Program-made: the position numbers and the translations under genes
Origin: an uncultured Collinsella sp.
GTDB taxonomy: Bacteria; Actinomycetota; Coriobacteriia; Coriobacteriales; Coriobacteriaceae
Length of the DNA: 7,286 bases
Assembly (NCBI GenBank): GCA_902492545.1
Contig: CABULX010000111.1
Coordinates: 1-7,286 of the forward strand
Direction: 5' to 3'
Notes under the pieces: generated by a model
The model's input: the letters and a program-made list of their open reading frames with translations, nothing else
The model's database searches: none
Told to the model about the DNA's origin: nothing
Part shown: positions 1 to 6,356 of the stretch, piece after piece
Position numbering within the stretch: position 1 is the stretch's first letter
Layout of the letters: every line of letters begins with the position of its first letter

Positions 1-399
1 ACCCAGGCCAAACGTGATGGTATGCGAGCGGATGGCATCCACATAGCGCTTTTGACCGAGCGTCTTGGGGCGAATGACGCGACCGCGATACGAAAGCAGC
101 ACGTCATCGCGAAGCGACGTAGCCTCGTGCTCACCGTCGCGCAAGACGGCCAGGCAGCGAGAGACATCGTCGGTGGACGGCGTGCGCCCGGCGGCCGCCT
201 CGCGAAAAGCGTGCTCGAAAAAGCGCGCCACGAGTTCGACCTCGTCCGGGTCGCCGCTCACGGAGATGCTATCGCCACGAGCAACCACATGGGCGCGAAC
301 CAAGTTCTCGAGCGCACGAAGGACGCCGTCGCCGGCGCCCAAAACGCGCGAGGGATCAATCCCCTCGGGAACGGTAAGTCTAATCTTCGAGGCTTCCAT
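1..399 (-). CDS. phoH: PhoH-family ATPase, N-terminal part (3' end outside window)
   Basis: The minus-strand frame from the ATG at 397-399 runs open for 133 codons to the window edge. The N-terminal ~80 residues resemble the small alpha/beta domain that precedes the ATPase domain in PhoH-like proteins (SVSGDPDEVELVARFFEH, about residues 46-63). The end is diagnostic: IRPKTLGQKRYVDAI followed by RSHTITFGLG is the stretch directly before the Walker A loop of this family, so the cut falls just before the P-loop. PhoH proteins are cytoplasmic P-loop ATPases of about 320 residues, linked to RNA metabolism and phosphate or stress responses; the exact substrate is not settled. The start overlaps the last 20 bp of mtaB, suggesting translational coupling. 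Another in-frame ATG at 415-417 has no Shine-Dalgarno, so 399 is preferred. In many genomes phoH is followed by ybeY, which would lie off the left edge. Walker motifs and the full length cannot be seen here. Confidence 0.88.
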   Translation of the reverse strand, partial: MEASKIRLTVPEGIDPSRVLGAGDGVLRALENLVRAHVVARGDSISVSGDPDEVELVARFFEHAFREAAAGRTPSTDDVSRCLAVLRDGEHEATSLRDDVLLSYRGRVIRPKTLGQKRYVDAIRSHTITFGLG

Positions 400-1672
400 G
401 AACCTCCCTGCGTGCATGGACCAAGCCGGAATCATCGACTCCGATGATAGCAACATCGAGCAGGCACGGGGCTGTAAGTCCACAGGTATCGTCAAGACGG
501 GCATGATGGAACGAGCCGAGCGTCAAGTTGTCACCATACTCGAGCACGGCACGCTCGACCGTGCCCACGCGACGAAGAGCGTCGGCAATAGCGAGCTCCT
601 GTGCGGCGGCCCGCATACGGCGGCTGCGCTCGGCCATAACCTCGGGTGGTACCTGGTCGGGCATGTCGGCAGCAAGGGTACCGGGACGCTTGCTGTAGCG
701 GAACACGTGCATACGCGAGAAACCCACACGGCGGCACAGCGCCAGCGACTCCTCGAACTCCTCGTCCGTCTCACCGGGAAAACCGACGATGACATCGCAC
801 GAAAGGGACGCCTGGGGCAAGTTGGCGCGAATCATACGCACCGTGTCCTCAAAGGCCTCGGCGCTATAGGGACGGCCCATGCGACGCAGGGTCGCCGTGC
901 AGCCGGACTGCACGGGCAGGTGCAAAAACGGGGCGATACGCTGCGGGTAGCGCGCCATAACCTTAAGCAGGCGCTCGGAGATATCCATGGGCTCGACCGA
1001 GGAAATGCGCACATGCGGAATAGACGTGCGCTCCATGATGGCCTCGAGCAGCTCATCGATTTCGACGTGCTCGTCGGTCGCGCTCTTGCCATCGTAGGCA
1101 CCCAGGTTCACACCGGTCAGCACCACCTCGGGCACGCCGGCCTCCTGGGCCTCGCGAACTTGCTCGAGCACGGACTCGACGGGCACGGAGCGCTCGGGGC
1201 CGCGTGCCTTCCACACAATGCAATAGGTGCAGCGATGGTTGCAGCCGTCCTGAATCTTCACGCCCAGGCGAGAGCGACCGAGCACATCGACCACCTCGCC
1301 ATCGCTGCAGGCGGGAACGCTATCGGACTCAACGCCCAGCACCTCGCAGACACGTTCGGCGACATCGATCTTGGACGGCTCGGCGATCACGCGATCCGAA
1401 AGCTCCAGCAGCTCCTCGGGATGCAAATTAACCACGCATCCGGTCACGACCACATAGGGCTCGTTTGGATAGGCCAGCGCATGGCGGACGGCCTTACGGG
1501 TCTTGGCCTCGGCCTCGCCCGTAACGGCACAGGTGTTAATGACGATCAGATCGGCATCCTGGGAATCCACAATAGCAAAGCCCAGGCGCATAAGATCGGC
1601 AGTGATACGGTCAGACTCAACCCGGTTGACACGGCAGCCGAGGTTGACAACGGAAATATGGGGTGCGAGCAC
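380..1672 (-). CDS. mtaB: tRNA (N6-threonylcarbamoyladenosine(37)-C2)-methylthiotransferase MtaB
   Basis: This 430-residue radical-SAM enzyme belongs to the methylthiotransferase family, which adds a methylthio group to modified A37 next to the anticodon; MtaB acts on t6A in tRNAs reading ANN codons. The N-terminal domain carries the three Cys for the auxiliary 4Fe-4S cluster (C13 in NLGCRVN, C48 in NTCAV, C79 in VTGC). The radical-SAM motif CxxxCxxC is C144, C148, C151, followed by HLPVQSG (about 250-256) and GFPGET (296-301). The C-terminal ~55 residues fit a divergent TRAM domain. NLGCRVN matches the MtaB branch better than MiaB (TFGCQMN) or RimO (SLGCPKN). The start is a GTG with a strong Shine-Dalgarno that overlaps the dnaJ stop, 9 bp after dnaJ ends, so it is probably co-transcribed with dnaJ. 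One oddity: CIVWKARG follows the third radical-SAM Cys where a Pro-containing CIVPxxRG is usual. Confidence 0.93.
   Translation of the reverse strand: MLAPHISVVNLGCRVNRVESDRITADLMRLGFAIVDSQDADLIVINTCAVTGEAEAKTRKAVRHALAYPNEPYVVVTGCVVNLHPEELLELSDRVIAEPSKIDVAERVCEVLGVESDSVPACSDGEVVDVLGRSRLGVKIQDGCNHRCTYCIVWKARGPERSVPVESVLEQVREAQEAGVPEVVLTGVNLGAYDGKSATDEHVEIDELLEAIMERTSIPHVRISSVEPMDISERLLKVMARYPQRIAPFLHLPVQSGCTATLRRMGRPYSAEAFEDTVRMIRANLPQASLSCDVIVGFPGETDEEFEESLALCRRVGFSRMHVFRYSKRPGTLAADMPDQVPPEVMAERSRRMRAAAQELAIADALRRVGTVERAVLEYGDNLTLGSFHHARLDDTCGLTAPCLLDVAIIGVDDSGLVHARREVHGSLED
403..408 (-). promoter_or_regulatory. Ribosome binding site of phoH, inside mtaB
   Basis: Read on the minus strand this is GGGAGG, followed by only TTC before the ATG at 399. 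The spacing of 3 nt is short, but no other start nearby has a better site. It lies within the mtaB coding region, consistent with coupled translation of the overlapping pair. Confidence 0.5.
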
Positions 1673-1677
1673 GCGGG

Positions 1678-1683
1678 CTCCTT
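1678..1683 (-). promoter_or_regulatory. Ribosome binding site of mtaB overlapping the dnaJ stop
   Basis: The minus strand reads TAAGGAG, so AAGGAG shares its AA with the dnaJ TAA stop (1682-1684). The 5-nt spacing to the GTG at 1670-1672 fixes that start. Overlap of stop and Shine-Dalgarno suggests translational coupling of dnaJ and mtaB. Confidence 0.75.
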
Positions 1684-2830
1684 AATCGAGGATATCGTCG
1701 AGGGCACTCTTGATACGGTCGGTCACCGACTTCTTACCGGAAGCGACGTCATCGCCCATCTCATCGGCAAAAGCACGGAGCAGTTCGCGTTGCTTATTGG
1801 AAAGATTGGTGGGAACGACCACGCGCAGCTGCACGATCAGGCGACCACGCGAACCGCCACCGCCAATGCGCGGCATGCCGTAATTATTGACGCTCACGGT
1901 GTCGCCGTACTGGGCGCCGGCGGGAACAGTCACCTTAACGACCTCGTCGGGCATAATGCCCTCGACCTCGATCTCGCAGCCGAGCGCAGCCTGCGCAATC
2001 GAGATATCGCTCACCAGGTACAGGTCGTCACCGTTGCGCTTAAAGCGCTCATGGTCGGCAACACGCACGTTGACAATCAGGTCGCCCGAGGGCTCGCCGC
2101 GAAGGCCGGCCTCGCCAAAGCCGCCCACACGCAGCTGGCGACCGGTCGAAACGCCGGCGGGAATATCGATGTCGATCTTTTCGTGCGAAGGCGTGCGGCC
2201 CTGACCGTCGCAGGTCTCACAGGGATGGTCGATAACCGTGCCCTCGCCATGGCAGTCGGGACAAGGCGAGGAAGACTGAACCTGGCCCAAAAAAGAGCGC
2301 TGGACCGTGGTGACATAGCCCGTGCCGTGGCAGCGGCTGCACTGTTTTTCGGTCGCACCGTCAGCCTTGCCCGTACCGTTGCAATCCTCGCAGGGAGCAA
2401 GGCGGTCATAGCTGATCGTCTTTTTGCAGCCGAGCGCCGCCTCCTCGAGCGTCACCGAAAGCGAGATGGCCATGTCACGTCCGCGACGACGCTCACGACG
2501 GCTGCGGGCGCCACCGCCGGCACCGCCGCCAAAGAACGACGAGAACAAGTCGTCCATGCCCATGCCACCAAAGATATCGTTGATATCGACGTAGCCCGAA
2601 CCACCAGGGCCGTCGGCGGTGCCGTAACGGTCGTAGTTAGCACGCTTCTGCTCATCGGAAAGAACGGAATAGGCCTCGTTGAGCTCCTTGAACTTGGCCT
2701 CGGCCTCGGGGTCGTCCGAAACGTCCGGGTGTACGGTACGGGCCTTCTTTAGAAACGCGCGCTTAATCGTCCGCGCGTCGGCATCCCTGTCGACGCCAAG
2801 CACCTCGTAGTAATCCCTATTTTCCGACAC
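1682..2830 (-). CDS. dnaJ: Chaperone protein DnaJ (Hsp40, full four-zinc-motif type)
   Basis: This is a complete 382-residue class A J protein, the usual length, that stimulates the DnaK ATPase and delivers unfolded substrates in the cytoplasm. The J domain spans about residues 5-69 with HPD at 34-36. A Gly/Phe-rich linker follows (about 71-108, including NDIFGG and FSSFFGGGAGGG) and ends in an Arg-rich stretch. Four CxxCxGxG motifs bind two zinc ions: C147/C150, C164/C167, C190/C193, C204/C207. C-terminal domains I and II run from about 215 to 340 (IDIPAGVSTGRQLRVGGFG, then TVPAGAQYGD), and a short tail to 382 probably serves dimerisation. The GTG start at 2828-2830 is supported by a Shine-Dalgarno 7 nt upstream. 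It lies 81 bp after a second DnaJ-like gene and 9 bp before mtaB. No dnaK or grpE is present in the window, so its Hsp70 partner must be encoded elsewhere. No CIRCE or HAIR heat-shock operator was found upstream. Confidence 0.96.
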   Translation of the reverse strand: MSENRDYYEVLGVDRDADARTIKRAFLKKARTVHPDVSDDPEAEAKFKELNEAYSVLSDEQKRANYDRYGTADGPGGSGYVDINDIFGGMGMDDLFSSFFGGGAGGGARSRRERRRGRDMAISLSVTLEEAALGCKKTISYDRLAPCEDCNGTGKADGATEKQCSRCHGTGYVTTVQRSFLGQVQSSSPCPDCHGEGTVIDHPCETCDGQGRTPSHEKIDIDIPAGVSTGRQLRVGGFGEAGLRGEPSGDLIVNVRVADHERFKRNGDDLYLVSDISIAQAALGCEIEVEGIMPDEVVKVTVPAGAQYGDTVSVNNYGMPRIGGGGSRGRLIVQLRVVVPTNLSNKQRELLRAFADEMGDDVASGKKSVTDRIKSALDDILD

Positions 2831-2837
2831 GACCTAA

Positions 2838-2844
2838 TCCTTCC
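2838..2844 (-). promoter_or_regulatory. Ribosome binding site of dnaJ
   Basis: The minus strand reads GGAAGGA, with 7 nt (TTAGGTC) before the GTG start at 2828-2830. This supports the GTG start, which also gives the expected short N-terminal lead into the J domain. Confidence 0.65.
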
Positions 2845-2851
2845 GACTTTC

Positions 2852-2880
2852 ATTATTGTCACAGTGCGTCCTATACCCAA
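2852..2880 (-). promoter_or_regulatory. Weak candidate promoter upstream of dnaJ
   Basis: In the 81 bp gap (2831-2911) the minus strand carries TTGGGT (2875-2880), a 17 bp spacer, and AATAAT (2852-2857). The -10 matches 5 of 6 consensus bases and the -35 only 3 of 6. Transcription would start near 2845, leaving a very short leader with the Shine-Dalgarno at its 5' end, which weakens the case. It would allow dnaJ-mtaB-phoH to be expressed apart from the upstream genes. The gap also holds GGCCGGCC and a 4-bp-stem inverted repeat at 2877-2887, neither resembling a terminator or known heat-shock operator. Confidence 0.25.
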
Positions 2881-2911
2881 GCTGGGCCGGCCGCAAACAG
2901 AGGGTTTGATG

Positions 2912-4015
2912 TTATTGCATTTGGTACGGCGAAAGCATGGCCCGTTGCGAGCAGCTCGCAAACCAAACCGACACGAGCGCGAACATGAAGCCGTTGGCAA
3001 AACCGTTGGCAAACTGCATCGCGCCGCGCTTCCACCACAGCAGGCTGCGGTGCAGCACACCGTCCGAAAGCACCATGAACAGGCCCATGGTAAACGGAAT
3101 AAAGCACATCACGGCAAAGGCCGAGAACACGCCCGAGATGGCCGAGAGTACCAAAAACGGCGCCACGATGCCCATCAGGTAAAAACCGGTACGAGCTTTG
3201 CCTTCCAAGCGCTCGGCCTCAACATGGGCGCGGCCGACCAGATCGCCGCCCGCGGCACCGTTGGTGCCAGCATGACCCATGCCGCCAATGCGGACCTCGT
3301 CGCCATCGTGCGTGCCGGCAGGAAACTCAATCGTCTGCTCGGAGGTTACGCGAGTACGACCGCTGCCACCGCAATCAGGGCAGGGGTCGGCCACGACCTT
3401 ACCGGAACCGCCGCACTCGGGGCAGACCGACTGGAACGTGCCCGCACCAAACAGGAAGGACAGGTCGACGTCGATGTGGCCGCGGCCGCCACAGCTTGGG
3501 CAGGTATGGGCATGCTCGGAAGAGACTGAACCCGAGCCGCCGCAATGTCCGCATGTATCGAAACGCGTGTAGCGGACGGTCTTGCGGGCACCGCCCTTGG
3601 CCTCCTTGGCGTCGAGTTTGATATCGACGACCACGTTGGCGCCGTTCTCGGGATTGTAGGCAGCCTGGCCGCGACGCTGCTGGCCCCAGGCGCCACCAAA
3701 GGGAAAGCCGCCCTCAAAGGGATTGCCATAGCCCGTGTTGCCGGCGTAGCCGCCACCATAGGGCGAAGCCGTAGGAGCACCGGCAAAGGGATTGCCAGAG
3801 CGCATGGCGTCGTAGCGCGCACGTTTTTGCTCATCCGAAAGCACGGCGTAGGCCTCGGAAACCTCTTTAAACTTTTCCTCGGCATCCGGCTCTTTGTTGA
3901 CGTCCGGATGGAGCTTGCGGGCCTTTTGCTGGAAGGCCTTTTGAATATCACGCGAGGTGGCGTCCTTGGAGACACCCAGAATCTCGTAGTAATCTTTTTC
4001 GTTCATCGTCGCCAT
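2912..4015 (-). CDS. DnaJ-like protein with a C-terminal membrane domain
   Basis: This 367-residue protein begins as a normal class A DnaJ. The J domain is at about 8-70 with HPD at 36-38. A Gly/Phe/Pro/Tyr-rich linker follows at about 73-118. All four zinc motifs are intact: C155/C158, C172/C175, C198/C201, C212/C215. The substrate-binding C-terminal domain starts (IEFPAGTHDGDEVRIGGMG, about 230-247) but stops after GGDLVGRAHVEAE. In its place is a hydrophobic tail: a likely helical hairpin (277-316) and a third, weaker segment (336-355). Basic residues before the first helix (GKAR) and between helices 2 and 3 (HR, WWKR) fit the positive-inside rule, keeping the J domain in the cytosol. I infer a membrane-anchored co-chaperone that recruits DnaK to the membrane; clients are unknown. 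The frame is continuous, with no sign of a frameshift at the junction. The ATG at 4013-4015 is chosen because AGGAGG lies 9 nt upstream; ATG at 4004-4006 is an alternative. A longer GTG start at 4036 would place the AGGAGG inside the gene. Confidence 0.9.
   Translation of the reverse strand: MATMNEKDYYEILGVSKDATSRDIQKAFQQKARKLHPDVNKEPDAEEKFKEVSEAYAVLSDEQKRARYDAMRSGNPFAGAPTASPYGGGYAGNTGYGNPFEGGFPFGGAWGQQRRGQAAYNPENGANVVVDIKLDAKEAKGGARKTVRYTRFDTCGHCGGSGSVSSEHAHTCPSCGGRGHIDVDLSFLFGAGTFQSVCPECGGSGKVVADPCPDCGGSGRTRVTSEQTIEFPAGTHDGDEVRIGGMGHAGTNGAAGGDLVGRAHVEAERLEGKARTGFYLMGIVAPFLVLSAISGVFSAFAVMCFIPFTMGLFMVLSDGVLHRSLLWWKRGAMQFANGFANGFMFALVSVWFASCSQRAMLSPYQMQ
2991..3014 (-). repeat. 12-bp tandem duplication inside the membrane tail of the DnaJ-like gene
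   Basis: Two adjacent 12-bp units on the plus strand (2991-3002 and 3003-3014, CCGTTGGCAAAA and CCGTTGGCAAAC) differ at one base. On the coding strand they give the peptide FANGFANG at the start of the third hydrophobic segment. Being a multiple of three, the duplication keeps the reading frame. Confidence 0.8.
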
Positions 4016-4024
4016 GCGCGGCAA

Positions 4025-4030
4025 CCTCCT
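4025..4030 (-). promoter_or_regulatory. Ribosome binding site deciding the start of the DnaJ-like gene
   Basis: A perfect AGGAGG on the minus strand with 9 nt (TTGCCGCGC) before the ATG at 4013-4015. A longer in-frame GTG at 4034-4036 is excluded because the site would fall within its coding region. Confidence 0.8.
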
Positions 4031-4073
4031 GCTCACAGCAGCGTATATATTCCGGTAATTCTACCCGAGCGGC
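4031..4073. other. Short intergenic region between hemW and the DnaJ-like gene
   Basis: This gap is more AT-rich than its surroundings. On the minus strand it has TAGAAT (4058-4063) and TATATA (4044-4049), either of which could act as a -10 box, but neither has a good -35 hexamer at 16-18 bp. A small interrupted palindrome GGTAATTCTACC (4054-4065) has 4-bp arms. No GC-rich hairpin with a T run is present, so there is no visible terminator after hemW. Confidence 0.3.
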
Positions 4074-5306
4074 CTAAGCTAGATCCCAAAACAGCTCGAA
4101 CAGAACATTTCCATCGAGCCAGCCCAGGTGTGTCGGCGCTAAATGAGCTCGAACATGGCCCGCGACGACATCTGCCGAAGCGAAGGGTCCCTCATGGACC
4201 CCGAGCGTCTCGGGCACCCAAGTGGCAAGACCCAATTCAAGCGCGCGATCACAGGCAGCTGCCAGCTCATCCGCTGGGATGACGCAAGCTGCACGAACCA
4301 ACAGGTCGGACGCAACACCGCCCGTCATGCGACAAGACAGCATCAGGTCTTCAGCCGCAGCCTCACGCTGCGACAGATATTCGGCCTCAAACGCCGTCGC
4401 GTCATCGTCACGTTGCACCAGACGCACGCGGTACGAATCGCCTCGAGAAGACACGCCGGGGAACAAACCTGCAAGACGGTCGAAATCCTCGGCGTCGAGC
4501 ATGCCCGCGGCAGAGCGACCCAGGCCCAAATAGCCCTGGCCGGTCCAGTAGGTAATGTTATGGGCGCACTCATGTCCGTCGAGCGCATAGCTTGCCACCT
4601 CATAGGGGTGATAACCGACCGCACCCAGACGCTCACGCGCCACGTCCATGCATGCGGCCTGAAAATCCTCATCAGGCTCGAGCGACTCGTCGCGGCACGC
4701 CATGCGATAAAGGGGCGTCCCTTTCTCGAGCGTGAGCGGGTAAACCGACACATGATGCGGAGCCGCCGCCAGCACGCCATCGAGCGTGCGCTTCCAACTC
4801 GCTGCGGTTTGCCCGGGAAGTCCGCACATAAGGTCGCACGACACGTCAAGCCCAGCGTTCTTGACCGTCGCGATGGCGGCGAGCGCCCGATCGGCATCGT
4901 GAATACGGCCGATGGCGGTAAGTTCGGTGTTATCGAGCGTTTGCACGCCCAGAGAGACGCGTGTGACACCAGCCTTGACAAGCGCAGTGGCAAGCTCGGC
5001 GGTCAGCGACTCGGGATTGGCCTCGCAGGTAAACTCAACGGGGGCGCACCACGCACGAATACGCCGCGCCAGCTCCACCAGGCGCTCCCCCGCCAGCGAC
5101 GGCGTACCGCCGCCAACATAGACGGTGCGGATATGGTCAAGGGCCCCAGCCTTGCCAAAAGCATCGAGGCGCGCGAACAACTGCTCAAAATAGACATCGA
5201 GCGCAGCACTCAGGTCGCACGGAGAAAAACTGCGCGAGTCAAAGTCGCAGTACCGGCACTTTTGGGCGCAAAACGGCACGTGAACGTACAGCGCGGTAAC
5301 GGCCAC
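4074..5306 (-). CDS. hemW: Radical-SAM heme chaperone HemW
   Basis: This 410-residue protein belongs to the HemN/HemW radical-SAM family. The cluster motif is C13, C17, C20 in VPFCAQKCRYCDF. Phe follows where true coproporphyrinogen dehydrogenase HemN has a fourth Cys, so this is HemW, which binds heme and hands it to respiratory proteins, often at the membrane, and is commonly misannotated as an oxygen-independent coproporphyrinogen oxidase. Other motifs are VGGGTPS (64-70, SAM binding), EANPES (95-100), SLGVQT (118-123), CGLPGQT (161-167), HNITYW (249-254) and a C-terminal winged-helix-like HemN_C region ending near GWLDGNVLFELF. At 410 residues it is slightly longer than the usual ~380. 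The GTG start at 5304-5306 has GGAGG 7 nt upstream, inside the end of dus, whose stop is 2 bp away. The family motif usually ending in GAGAH reads GLGRSAAG here (about 261-268), lacking the His. Confidence 0.92.
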   Translation of the reverse strand: MAVTALYVHVPFCAQKCRYCDFDSRSFSPCDLSAALDVYFEQLFARLDAFGKAGALDHIRTVYVGGGTPSLAGERLVELARRIRAWCAPVEFTCEANPESLTAELATALVKAGVTRVSLGVQTLDNTELTAIGRIHDADRALAAIATVKNAGLDVSCDLMCGLPGQTAASWKRTLDGVLAAAPHHVSVYPLTLEKGTPLYRMACRDESLEPDEDFQAACMDVARERLGAVGYHPYEVASYALDGHECAHNITYWTGQGYLGLGRSAAGMLDAEDFDRLAGLFPGVSSRGDSYRVRLVQRDDDATAFEAEYLSQREAAAEDLMLSCRMTGGVASDLLVRAACVIPADELAAACDRALELGLATWVPETLGVHEGPFASADVVAGHVRAHLAPTHLGWLDGNVLFELFWDLA

Positions 5307-5308
5307 CC

Positions 5309-6352
5309 TTAAGCCTCCAGCGGATGAGGGGGCACCGATTCGCCGGCGGCAAGGGCAGCCTCGCAGGCCACCACATCGCGCTCGATATCATCGACCAGTG
5401 CCATAAACTCCTCGTACGTGGAGCAGCGCACCACCTGAGCGCGCCAGGCGGCGGCATGGGGCATGCCCTTTAGATACCAGCTCGCGTACGTACGGGCGCG
5501 CGACATAAGCGGCAGAAGCTCGTGCGTCAACGTCAAGTGCTCACGCAGAGCCTCCAGGCGCTCGACCGAGGAGCGAGAAGGAACCGGCGTGCCATCGAGC
5601 GCAAGGGCGCGAGCATCACCGAACACCCACGGATTGCCGTAGATGCCGCGCGCGATAAACACCGCGCTGGCACCCGAGCCTTGCAGATGCTCAGCAGCGT
5701 CCTCGGCCGAGAACACATCACCCGAACCAATCACGGGAATCTCGACAGCGTCGGCAACCTCATCGACGACAGACCAATCGGCCTGGCCCGTATAGAGCTG
5801 CGTGGCACAACGACCGTGCACGGCGACTGCGGCGGCACCGGCGCCTTCGAGCATCTGGGCAAACGTCGCGGCATTACGGTCCTCGGCATAAAAGCCCTTG
5901 CGGATCTTTACAGTCACGGGCACAAGTGCCGCGCCCACCGCCGCCTCGACGATCTTCTCGGCCAGATCGGGCGTGCGCATAAGCGCCGAGCCCTCGCCCT
6001 TGGTAACGACCTTGCGCGCCGGACAAGCCATGTTGATATCAATCAATGACAGGCGATCGCCCACGCGTTCCTCGACAGCAGCGACGGCACTCGCAAACTG
6101 CTCGGGCTTGGAGCCAAAGAGCTGCACGCAAATCTGCTGCTCCTCGTCGGCCGGTAGCACCAGGCGCCAGGTCTTGTTGCTGGCATAGGCAAGGCCCGCC
6201 ACGCTCACCATCTCGCTATAGGCAAGGTTGGCACCGCGGCGGCGGCACATGATGCGGTAGGCAGGGTCGGTCACGCCGGCCATGGGAGCCATAAGGAACG
6301 GCTGCTCGGCATAGGCACCCAGCAACCGCGTACTGTATTCACAAAGCGCCAT
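5309..6352 (-). CDS. dusB: tRNA dihydrouridine synthase, DusB type
   Basis: This 347-residue flavoenzyme uses FMN and NADPH to reduce specific uridines in the tRNA D-loop to dihydrouridine. The TIM barrel shows the family motifs in order: MAPMAGVTD (21-29, FMN binding), INMACPARKV with the catalytic Cys at C110, TKGEGSALM (117-125), the flavin-contacting KIRKGF (149-154), HGR (179-181), IGSGDVFS (208-215) and ARGIYGNPW (234-242). The ~100 C-terminal residues form the helical RNA-binding domain. The overall pattern and length fit the DusB/NifR3 group best; the specificity within the Dus family is inferred. The start ATG is 4 bp after the lepA stop. There is no close strong Shine-Dalgarno: AGGTGG lies 12 nt upstream and TAGGT only 2 nt, so initiation may depend on coupling to lepA. 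It sits between lepA and hemW, a translation-related context. Confidence 0.92.
   Translation of the reverse strand: MALCEYSTRLLGAYAEQPFLMAPMAGVTDPAYRIMCRRRGANLAYSEMVSVAGLAYASNKTWRLVLPADEEQQICVQLFGSKPEQFASAVAAVEERVGDRLSLIDINMACPARKVVTKGEGSALMRTPDLAEKIVEAAVGAALVPVTVKIRKGFYAEDRNAATFAQMLEGAGAAAVAVHGRCATQLYTGQADWSVVDEVADAVEIPVIGSGDVFSAEDAAEHLQGSGASAVFIARGIYGNPWVFGDARALALDGTPVPSRSSVERLEALREHLTLTHELLPLMSRARTYASWYLKGMPHAAAWRAQVVRCSTYEEFMALVDDIERDVVACEAALAAGESVPPHPLEA
5314..5318 (-). promoter_or_regulatory. Ribosome binding site of hemW inside dus
   Basis: GGAGG on the minus strand lies in the Leu-Glu-Ala codons at the end of dus, with 7 nt before the GTG of hemW. It supports the GTG start and suggests coupling to dus translation. 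Confidence 0.75.
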
Positions 6353-6356
6353 GGAC

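Noticed and set aside
65..2752. A very long open frame (895 codons) on the plus strand
   Set aside because: Over dnaJ and mtaB it lies in exact antisense register: its codons are the reverse complements of theirs. Plus-strand stops would need the minus-strand codons TTA, CTA or TCA, which are rare in GC-rich genes. The genes beneath have clear families and Shine-Dalgarno sites, while this frame resembles nothing known.
2877..2887. Inverted repeat CCCAAGCTGGG as a possible terminator after the DnaJ-like gene
   Set aside because: The stem is only 4 bp and no T run follows on the minus strand.
2749..3107. Small minus-strand frames across the dnaJ upstream gap
   Set aside because: They overlap the end of the DnaJ-like gene and the start of dnaJ in other frames, and their Arg/Cys-rich products show no domain or convincing ribosome binding site.
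2864..3529. A 221-codon open frame on the plus strand opposite the DnaJ-like gene
   Set aside because: It lies antisense to a gene with intact J and zinc motifs, and its His/Ala/Gly-rich product is typical of shadow frames in GC-rich DNA.
4016..4036. Longer N-terminus for the DnaJ-like gene starting at the GTG at 4034-4036
   Set aside because: It would place a perfect AGGAGG inside the coding region and add residues not found before a J domain; the ATG at 4013-4015 is well spaced from that site.
4074..5306. Annotation of this gene as oxygen-independent coproporphyrinogen III dehydrogenase (HemN)
   Set aside because: The fourth Cys of the HemN CxxxCxxCxC motif is replaced by Phe (CRYCDF), and the HNxxYW pattern fits HemW.
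4143..5312. A 389-codon open frame on the plus strand
   Set aside because: It is in antisense register with hemW and is explained by the same avoidance of TTA, CTA and TCA codons. Its translation shows no recognisable domain.
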